DNA of 64,000 bases from Euryodendron excelsum. Its lineage: Eukaryota > Streptophyta > Magnoliopsida > Ericales > Pentaphylacaceae. Positions within the stretch are counted from its first letter, which is position 1; each line of letters begins with the position of its first letter. The stretch is from the NCBI GenBank assembly GCA_033060915.1, contig CM065397.1:12635001-12699000 (forward strand), given 5' to 3'. The notes below the pieces were generated by a model. The model saw only the letters and a program-made list of their open reading frames with translations. It was not told where the DNA came from and did not search any database. Shown piece by piece: positions 54,801-64,000 of the stretch. Both the position numbers and the translations under genes were made by a program.

Positions 54801-57343
54801 GAGATTACTGTTTCTGATTTTTCTATTTTTTATTTACGTGTAGAAATTGTAATTCAATTTGGAGTTTTTCACGTTCTCCATCTCAATGGGCTGTTATTGG
54901 TTCGTACTCGAGTGACAAGATTTATGGAGACGCTCTTGGATTTCCTTTGTTTAGTGCCTCGTTGTTGGGTGCTTTGTACTCGCTTTCAGACCTATAGGAG
55001 GTTGACAAGTCAATTGGGTGTTAGAGATTCTTGTATTGTGGTGCACGGGATAGGTTTTGAGTTTGTTAACTTCGTTAACGAGGAAACAATTTAAATACAA
55101 AAGTGAAAAATATGACCAATGTTACGAAAGAATATTAGGTCGGTGGATGAACGAAATATGAGATGCTTGCTTATTTCATTCTCAGTTTATAAAATAAAGT
55201 TTGAGGAAAAAAAAGAGAAAATAAATAAATAAATAAGTAAGTAAAGAGAGTAAGTAAATTATATCAGATGTATGAATGAGGAAAAGTCGTAAGCTGTGCT
55301 CTTTTTTTTTTGTTGACAGTTTTTTTTTTTTATAAAATTTTTCTTGACAAAGTTTTAATGAGGCAAGGGTTTTTTGGCAGTCAAGGAAAAGTGTTATGAA
55401 AGAAGATTAGATTGGTGGATGACTGAAATATTCACATGGCTGATTACCTCATTTCCAACCTATAAAAAGAAGCTCGAGAGGGAAAGAAAAAAAGAGATAA
55501 AGAGAAAAAAGAGAGAGAAAAATAAGAGAAAAAAGAGAAGAAATAAAAAAATAAAAAGTGTAGATAAACTATTTATATTTCTGTTATTTTTATATTATGA
55601 AAGAAATACATTTTTTAATGATCATGAAGATCTATTCTTAATAGTTTCAGAATAACTATTTAACTATTATCTGACAGTTTTAGAAAAACTGATTTAACTA
55701 TATACTGTGTTTAATTATTTTGTTTACTTAATATTTCTTTAGTTTTATAACAACCAAAAAATTAAGGGAAAGAAAGGATAATTGTCGGGTCGGGTTAATA
55801 CCAAAAACCCAACCAGACAATATTTGATTGAATTTATTTGGGTCAGTTCCTGGTTCGTTTGGGGCCGGACTCGTTTATATAAAATATGATTTATTCACTT
55901 AAGAGTTAAAGATAAAGTTTCTCAATTTTGTATTCTTAACTTCTCAAAAAGCCAAGAAAACAATGCATAAAACAATCAATAATATAAGACTCAAAATTGT
56001 CGGGTCGGATTTCAAAAAATTGCTAACTTGAGAATCAAACTATATTTATCATTTTGGTCATTTTAAGACTCAAAATTGAATCGCCAAATCGCTTCACTAA
56101 ATTTTTTTGTTACTTAAAAGAAAATTTCTTCTCAATCATCAGATTTTTTTTTATTTTTAATTCAATAAATAGTGGTCCAAGGGGAAAAGTATTAAAAACA
56201 TAATATTGCCCTTTAAATTAAATAGACTATTAAATTTTAAGGTACGTTTGTTATTTAACAATATTTGGTGAAACTAAGATAAAATATAATTACCTTTTAT
56301 ATGTATGACATCTGAAAAAAATAAACCACAAGCATAGCAAAAAAAAAAGATAGAAGTCAATTTATTTTGTTGTCTTACCTTGCTCTTCTCTAAGGGGGCC
56401 CGACTTGAGGCCCGCTTAGCTCGCTCATCATTTGTAGGAATTAAAAATTTTTTTAGACCCCAACAGTTTAACAAGCGGACTTAGAAATGAGTTTGAAATT
56501 GGACCCAGTCCAAAAATATAAAATACTAGATTTTAATATTTTTATATATTTATGTATTTAAATTTCACATTGTTTAACAATTATTTGTAAAGAAAAATTA
56601 TTTATTAAAAATATTTTCATGGTAAATAGGCTGGCTTGAAAATTAAAGTTTTTGTTTTGAGTTTGATAAGAAATTTTTTTAGTGTACACCTAACCTAACC
56701 CGACTATTGTCCACTCTTAGCTCTTCTTACGTTATAATGAGTCATCCTCTTATTATATCAAAAAAGAAAGAACAAGAATGACATTATAACAAAATCAAAA
56801 TCGTAATTGGTTTCAAACTTTTTAAATGCCATCAACTTTTTAAAGTCACTTCCAAAATCAACTCTTTAAAGTTACTTCTAAAATCTTGGACCTAATAATT
56901 ACTCAACTTGTCAACTTGTGTAAAATCAAAAGACTGCACATGTTTTGTAATTAGTTGAGGCGCACGCAAATTAATTAGTCAAGATACAGCGAAAAAACGT
57001 AATTGGTTTGGAATCAAGTGTTAAGGCTTACGGACAAGGCGCCATTATGTCCAAATGGATTCAGATGCAAGTACGAGATTATTGAAGTGGAGAACTTTTT
57101 ATCCTTTGTAGTATTCTCCAAAGATAACACAAAATAAACACAAGAAGATAAAAGCGATTTTGCAGAGTTCAGAAAGCTGCTATATCTATTTGTAGTACAT
57201 TACATACAAGTTTCTTTTCCGAATCTCCAATAACCCCCAGTTCATCCATGCATCTGGAAAAGAGGCCGATAAATTTAAATTCAAGAAACAAATCATATAA
57301 CTGATCTATCCCTTGAAGACCTATTTTTCTGTTGAAATATAAT
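54801..57343. other. AT-rich intergenic region, no recognisable gene
   Basis: No protein family is recognised. Purine-rich AAAGAGAAAAAAG runs lie at 55475-55560. GTCGGGTCGGGTT words near 55783-55800 and 55999-56010 resemble the repeat in malic enzyme intron 1. The rest is low-complexity AT-rich sequence. Confidence 0.45.
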
Positions 57344-60300
57344 TCACCACTGACCATTAACATTTTCAAAATTACCTGCGCTTAATCTCTTCTCCATCCA
57401 ATCAATGATATCCTGCGCAATTTCCTCCCGCTCGGGCTCAAAGAGAAGGTCATGCAAGAAGCCTTCGTAGAGCTTTATGTCTTTGAACCGAGAGGCCGCC
57501 TCATCGTACAAATCCTGGGAGGCTAGTGGATCAGTTACTGTATCAGCAGTTCCATGCAGGACAAAGAATGGGACCGTCATGGTCTTGAAGTGCCGTAGCA
57601 AATAAGAGGAGATTCGCAAAATCTCATGGCCTGTTCGGACCCTCATGGGGCCAGTGTAGACTAATGGATCCGAGTACTTGGCCAAGAGTGCTGCGGGATC
57701 CCTCGATACTGGAATGCCCCTTTTGTTGGCACCTTTGAACTGGTACTTTGGAACCACCAGTGAAAAAAAAGGAGCCACAGCCTGCATACATACAGGAGCA
57801 CAAGTTTTTAAGATGTCTTGAAATACTACCAGATTCAATGGAAACAGGAAAAACCCAATGGAAACCTAATTTGACTTGTTTCCTACTTAGTTAAGAACAA
57901 AGATGCATTATAGACTGAAAATCGTTAATTTACCCCATTGACGGTCTTTAAGGCACACACCATATATAGATCAGGCCCCCCAATATTGTATCTGTTAGTG
58001 AGAAAATGTATACCCATGCAAGAAGAAGGGGGGGAGGGAGGGAAGAGGGGGCAGCACCAAAATATCTGAAGCTCTGTTCTGACAACATCCTTCCGTTTTT
58101 GATGTATTGCTCTCGAAAATTGTGTATATTGCTGGTTGCTAGTGTCATCACCAATGTTTTAAGCTAGGTTTGAAATTTGGTTTCGAGGTTATGTAATGTT
58201 CAATACAGTGATTAAAGAAATTGAGCCCAAATTCGGAGCATGTTTAAAAGATCAAAATAATCATCTATAATGTATAAGACCATACTTATAGTTCATGAGA
58301 TAAGAAAATCTTACACCAACTATTGGATGTGCTGGCTTAACACGCAAAGCTGGTGATGTCAGTATAATCCCTTCCAGCATTTCCTCAATGTGCGGATATG
58401 AAGCTGCCTATATAAAGGATCAGATCAAAGGGTAAACAGAAGTTGAGCTTGGAACAGTATGTAAATCTGTTGGACTGCCTTACTTTCAAAACAACAGCCC
58501 CTCCAGTTGAGTGACCAAAGAGAAAGCATGGTTTCCCAGGGTTTTCGAATTTGATCTTCTCCAAGAAAGCGCCCTGTTAAACAAAAAAGTAGAGAGCTTA
58601 TCTAACTATATAAAATAAACCATCAATTCAATCAGCTTAGCAATACATACAAAAGGAATTCTAAGTGATAAACTACTTTCGGAACACTTGATCAAGTTAA
58701 TTGCTGAAAGTGCCAGTGACATGGTTTAGGTTAAAGTAGTGAGACGGGCATTTGGCATGTGAGCATATCCCTATATAGAGCAGAGGATTTCATGTATCCA
58801 CCACAAATAGGTTGGACAAAAATACTCGTCTTTGATCGAGTTGTAGAAGTAGCAGGATGAGCAAGATATGAAGATAATTGAACTTACAGTGTCTGCAACA
58901 ACATGATCAAGTGAAGGCACATATCCGTGTAACCCATCACTCCCACCATGACCTACAAAAGGAACATAATAACTCAATCACCAAAATGCTAACCTAAACA
59001 ATGAGTAAATACAATGCTGAACATCAGATCACAGTTGAAGCACAGCATATACAATGCTTTAACAAAATACACCTAAAACAATAAGTAAATGACACCAAAA
59101 CTAAAATGGTGGCCACAGCTTAACATGCCTTGATTCCTAACATTCACACATACTGGTCCTTTTATACTCTTCCCATTCAGTAAACTAACTATCAAACCAA
59201 GGAAACAACTATTCAGGCTTAATTTTAATGGGAGTCAAGAATGCTGTCATTTTTACATTGGAGTCCTTACAAGATTAAAAAGTGTCTGCCCCAATGATGA
59301 TGATCAATGAGGAAAAAGGAAATCAAGTCAATTCTTGAAATGTTGGAGAGGATCACATGCATAACAGGCAATAGACAAATTTAATGCAATGTGGTAGTCT
59401 GGCAGATATGGAATGATTTCACATAGCAGCTAGCACAGACTCTGGCACCATTTTGAACACAATGATAGAACACAAACTAGATATAATCACATATTATAGC
59501 TACCTATCCAGTCCATTGCATACACGCCAAAGTTGCATGAGTTTAGTTGCACTGCAAACTGAGCATATCGTCCACTGAAAATGAAAATCAGAGAAAAATT
59601 GTAAAACTATTATCCCAATATGTCATAAAATAATACACTAACGAGCTTCAATTTTAAGTTTTCATAGTTCAGCATTGAGACCAAGAGTAATAGTCAATTC
59701 CAAAAGAAATTGAGAAAGTCAAACTAAAGCCATCAATGTTACCTGTGCTCGTTAAGCCCATGTATAATTACCATAATACCCCTGAAATCACAAACATACA
59801 AGTGTTTAATTGTAAGAGAGCCATAAGAAAAAGCAAGGGAAAAAAAAAAAAAAATTAAGCAATACAAGCTTCTAGTCTAAATCCCGACCTACAAAATTTT
59901 AATAGGTTTAGTTCTTCTGCACAAAGAAATTCTGTATTCACAAGATTTGACAAACCATGGAACTAAAATCTTGTGACTATAATCCCACGATATCTAAAGA
60001 TCATGTTCTTTAGAACCCAAGAGTTCAAACAAAAAAAATAAATATATATATATATATAAGAGAAATAACTTATATGGATGATTGTCTTCACTCTTCATCA
60101 ACTACGCAAAAACATTAATATATTCTATGCTTCTATGAAGAAGCCAACTGGTTTATGGTGATTGAGGGCAACTCGAAAAGTGGCTGGTATTTATGGAAGT
60201 GATACTGGCAATTGTGGTTGAGTTAGACCATATTAAATCTTCTCCAGCTATGTGACCATCCAGCTACGTGTCACCTGGTGTATTTGGCTAAAAAGAAACC

Positions 60301-63300
60301 GTACTTCTTGAGAATCCAACTCATTATTTAAAAGGAATTATTCCACTACCCTTTAGTTTCAGTTGGTTGAGTCTACTTCGTCTTGTCTTTCTTCTGTTGT
60401 GGAATTTTTGTTAACTTGTACATGCTTGTGGATATATAGGCTGTGGGGTCTTGTATATGGAGCTTTTGCACAGGGTTTTGCCCCAATTCGAAGGCCTTTT
60501 TTGGCTCTATAAAGTTCACTTATCCAAAAAAATAGAAGTTATAGAGATGGTGGCAACATCTGCTCCAGATGTTAGTTGCTATGTTTCTGACTGCAGCATC
60601 CTCGTAGGTTATAGAAAAAGGTTAATTTATATTGAGGCAGAAAGCAATATTATGCATACAGTATATATGGAGTTCTTTAAACCATGGGGCTTGGTCCAAT
60701 CTATGCATGGGTTTGTGAGGTTAAAAATAAAGTGAAATATGAAACCCAAGATCTATTTTGCAACTTGTAGACCCATTCGGAAGAAAATAACTACATCAAG
60801 TAGCCTTATAGTTCTCTACAGTCCAATCAATTACTTCAAACCATCAATGAGTGTAATAGCAAGTTTTTTGATCTCATAAGATCAAGATCAGGGTACTTTA
60901 AGGTGATATCTTTCAGTGAGGCTTTAGTAGGTAATAAAGGCTCTTCTTTTCCTTGGAAGGGGGTTTGTCTTCAAAGATACTTCCTAAAGTTGCTTTCTTT
61001 GTGTATACAATAGGGCCTGAGAAAATGATAACCATGGTCCACTGTATGAAATGGTATTGAAAGTGCAAACAAGATGAAGAATTGGTCAGTCTTATTTTCA
61101 TTCATTCCTCGGTTGCAAAGAAATTAGGGTGATGATTTTAAGCATATATCGGGTTCCTTGGGTGTTCCCTTAGTGGTTGATCTCTTTCTTTGTTTGGTGG
61201 GGTGGGGGGTGGGGTTTGGAGGTGGCATTTGGTGCCTCTATGTATGATGTGGATGATGGGGAGAGAGCACAATCAAAGTATTGTTGACAAGGTTGAAGAA
61301 CCATAGTTTCTAAGGTCCACCCAAGTAAGCCTGATAGCTCTCTATCACTCTAAAAGTTAAACCCATTTGGGGAGCTATGTGCTCTTTCAGCCCTTGTGGT
61401 GTGCCTATGTTACCTGGAACGTGGATCGTTTTGGTACGTGGAATAGAAACGGGAACGTGGTAAGTCACATGTTCTAAAATATGGTACGTTAGGGGTAGAT
61501 TTTTATAAAGTATACTAATGGAATTAAAATACTTCTAGAAGAATTTTCTTCAACAATCATACATTTAATAAAACATAATTTATATTTTTTCAAATTAATC
61601 ATCTAAAAACACATTTTAGGAGTATTATGACCCATTTTCTTATATATTGTTATACCAAAATTCTATTCTTCCTATATTTTTATACATTGTAATTGATTTT
61701 TTTACTTCGTTAAGTGACCTTTAAATATATAAATTGAAAAAAAATTTTTTTGGAACGCTAGAGTACCATGTTTTGGAACGCCGTTCCGAAACGTAATTCA
61801 CTAGGGTAGTGGAGTATTATGGTAACACAGGTGTGCTATGTGCAATTTGGACTTTTTGGCTTTTGGTGTGGGGGGTGTTTGTATTTTATTTCCTGTGTTC
61901 AAAAGAAGTTCCCTTAATGTTCAAGTCTAGATTTTTAACACTTGTCTGTAGTTTGTACTCGAGGATTGTAAATGGACCCCTAGACCAAGTTTTGATCTGT
62001 TGTAGATTTTTAACACTTGTACAGTTAGTAACTTGGTACTTGAGGACTGTAAATACATCCCTAGACCAAGTTTTGGATTTGTTAGTATTTCAAGAAGTCA
62101 GCAGTTGTATAGGTGGTTTTGGAGTTTTTGTTTTGTTTTTCCTGATGCTTGCTTCTTTTTTATGGGCATATAACACTGCTGGCATCCCCTTGTTTATCTA
62201 AAGAACAAAAAGGCCCTATTCAACTTGATAAATTCTTTTTCATTGAGATGTGGATAGCTTCTTGTGCCTCGTTAGGTAACGCCCTTGGTGTTCTACACGG
62301 CGTAATCTTCTTGACAATAAAAAAGAAAATTCTTAAAGAATTTCTTCACTGAAAGAAACGGTGCTTCTAATTACTTCCCTTAATTTGATATCAGTCTAAG
62401 GTAACCTCAATTTAACAAAAGCCTTCTACGATGTTTTGTCTCAATAATTCGTGCATATTTGTTACCCCAGTATGCATCTACTTTAATAAGTTTCAATTTT
62501 GTTTGAAAAGTACCTATTTTAACAAGTTTCATACCATCTCCATCTCCTCTCATCTTTAATTCGATTGTGAAATTCAAATCAATGCTCCTTCATCAGCATA
62601 TTAGAAGCCTATTCCTGCCTAGGATCTAGAGTAAAGATCAATACATTCACTAATAGAATAATCTAATTGCCCTTGCTCCAATGACAAATAAAATTAAGAG
62701 CTGACTTCCTAAATGCATTCTATATAAGTGGCCCCTCTCCTTTAATAAACTTTTACTTATAAGAAAAAGAAGAAGATATTTCTGAGTTTTTAGCTTCATA
62801 GCCTTCATCCTGTTTCATCCTGTATTAAATGTTTGTTTGCATTCTCCAAGTGAAAGAATTTATGAGGCAACCAATCACAGGTGAAATACCAATAACTTAA
62901 GCCAACAACTAAAAATACTCAAGGTATGGAATACGGAATATAATGGAAAGTACTCAGAATCAGATGCCCTTGACATAGGGGAGTCAAAAGTTAGGATAAG
63001 AAGGCAATACTGAACTTTATATCTGCACGTTAACTACAAAAACTATTATAATCTTGTTAACATCATTATTCTAGTACAACAAGGGAAGTTAGAAAGAAAA
63101 ACAAGAAAGTCAAACTCTTTCTTTTTTCCCTTAATTTTCAACTAATTGCAACAAATGATTAAAATTCATATTAATCCACCGAATCAGAAAAACAAAGTCT
63201 ATCACACAAAGTTACCTTTTTGCTCGAATATTGCAGGGAATAAAAAAAACCGATTACTAGTCTCCAGTGTTCATCAAACTGAAGTAACAATTAATGGGAG

Positions 63301-63953
63301 CTTATCATTTTTCAGAAGGCAAAACAAATTCAAACACAAATTTGACAGTTTCGAAAAAAATTTCCCTTAAAACGTTTTTCTATGTATTCATAACAACCCA
63401 CGAATGACAAAAAAAAACCGCAACTTAAACGAGTAAATAATAATAACTTCAGAAAGACAAGTAATCAGAAATTTTCAGTTAAATCCATCAAAAACCCTAA
63501 CTAATTACTTTAATTAGCAAATTTCAAAGGAACTTACTTCATTTCACCGGTGACCGGAAACCACGACCGGACAAACAATGCGTTGCACCTCACTCCAAAG
63601 AACAGAGACGTACTCCATTGGCACCGGCTGGTCCCGTCGTCGTTTTCAGCCACCATCGACAAACCCTCGGCAAGGGCTCGTCGCCTCAGAGTATCCTCCT
63701 CCTCCCTCCTGAGCGCAAACATCCGCTTCGACGACGAAGCAGCCGGCGACGCTGCCGACGACGGCTGAGACGAGGATGACGAGAGGCGGTTGCGAGGGAG
63801 GACGAGGAGGAACCAGAGGAAGATCGATTGGATAAAAATGAGAGAACGGCGGAGCGACTCGTAGGATAGTACCGACCGCCGGAGGTTCTTGAAGACCGGT
63901 ATGATGCGACCGCTCGCGCCGGAGGTTAGCTCTTCCATGTGCTCCGCTGCCAT
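57344..63953 (-). CDS. MAGL: Monoacylglycerol lipase-like alpha/beta hydrolase
   Basis: Seven exons on the - strand: 63953-63538, 59781-59743, 59574-59504, 58952-58888, 58573-58484, 58407-58315, 57781-57344; 403 aa. The N-terminal ~125 residues carry a Ser/Arg-rich segment and a hydrophobic stretch, SLIFIQSIFLWFLLVLP (about 37-53), that could be a membrane anchor or transit sequence. The hydrolase fold follows: IIHGLNEHSGRY (oxyanion HG), nucleophile elbow GHSTGG (Ser219), acid HGTADTVTD (Asp338) and catalytic His368 in GFLHDLLFEP. Family members release fatty acids from monoacylglycerols. The caffeoylshikimate esterase relatives are similar, so the substrate is not certain. Exon 6 is taken to end at GGT|GTAAG because the other donor breaks the frame. 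The C-terminal residues after ~385 could be changed by an alternative donor near 57377. Confidence 0.92.
60900..61260 (+). mobile_element. LINE fragment (zf-RVT region), degenerate, in MAGL intron 1
   Basis: Translated on the + strand with one frameshift and a stop, this segment gives FPWKGV, KVAFFVYT and IHSSVAKKLG, with KCK between. These follow the order FPWK...VAFFVWT...C.CK...H/SVA..LW, which marks the reverse-transcriptase zinc-binding domain at the end of plant L1-type LINE ORF2. It is antisense to the host gene and cannot be functional. Confidence 0.55.
61395..61806. repeat. GGAACGTGG-type repeat block in MAGL intron 1
   Basis: Words such as GGAACGTGG, GGTACGT and GAACGCCGTTCCG cluster at both ends of an AT-rich 400-bp block (left from ATGTTACCTGGAACG, right to CCGAAACGTAATTCAC). 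It looks like a decayed MITE, but the inverted ends are imperfect and I found no target duplication. Confidence 0.35.
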
Positions 63954-64000
63954 TTGGGCGGAGAGAGGTGGAAGCGAGAGAGAATCTATAGATATAGAGA
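63954..64000 (-). other. Start of the MAGL 5' leader, cut by the window edge
   Basis: On the - strand this is a pyrimidine-rich leader just upstream of the start codon. The promoter lies outside the window. Confidence 0.5.

Noticed and set aside
60451..60735. 94-codon + strand frame in MAGL intron 1
   Set aside because: No recognisable domain; intronic, antisense to the host gene and next to LINE debris.
61809..62352. 130-codon hydrophobic + strand frame
   Set aside because: Low-complexity T-rich intronic sequence with an internal near-duplication (GTAAAT..A.CCCTAGACCAAG); no protein family match seen.

Overview
The window is nuclear DNA from a flowering plant. It is most likely a eudicot and perhaps woody, but the species cannot be read from the sequence. 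The evidence is multi-exon genes with GT-AG introns, AT-rich introns, plant-specific proteins (SHH1-type SAWADEE protein, MUT9-like kinase) and many plant transposon families. All gene calls come from reading exons, splice phases and protein motifs by eye; no database search was run.

Five host genes can be reconstructed with every splice phase closing. (1) + strand 8842-17704: cereblon (CRBN)-type protein, 10 exons, 538 aa. (2) - strand 24287-18696: cytosolic-type NADP-malic enzyme, 18 exons, 589 aa, tail-to-tail with CRBN. (3) + strand 39021-47953: SAWADEE homeodomain protein of the SHH1/DTF1 type, 9 exons, 248 aa, a reader of H3 tails in RNA-directed DNA methylation. (4) - strand 54488-49809: MUT9-like/PPK protein kinase, 16 exons, 712 aa, tail-to-tail with SHH1. 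(5) - strand 63953-57344: monoacylglycerol-lipase-like alpha/beta hydrolase, 7 exons, 403 aa.

Region 1-8800 is repeat-rich. It holds a non-autonomous TIR element with 8-bp target duplications, a TA/GA/poly-G compound tract, a duplicated block around a poly-G run, an array of about eight ~178-bp satellite-like monomers, and two inverted copies of a dispersed repeat. Region 24900-33080 has no recognisable host gene. It carries a small MITE, a three-copy tandem repeat cut by a Ty3/gypsy-type LTR, and a Mutator-like element with a 9-bp target duplication.

The most interesting region is 33085-38722, a complete but decayed PIF/Harbinger transposon with TTA target duplications and GAGCAT.TCCAA termini. 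It contains a broken Myb/trihelix-type ORF1, a broken DDE transposase on the opposite strand and a nested array of GTCGAC palindromes. At its left end sits a captured 5' piece of a PTBP3-like (polypyrimidine-tract-binding protein) host gene. The captured splice donor is in phase with an acceptor just before the transposon's own ORF1 start, so a host-transposon chimeric reading frame is predicted. The element ends about 300 bp upstream of the start codon of SHH1, a gene whose family silences transposons.
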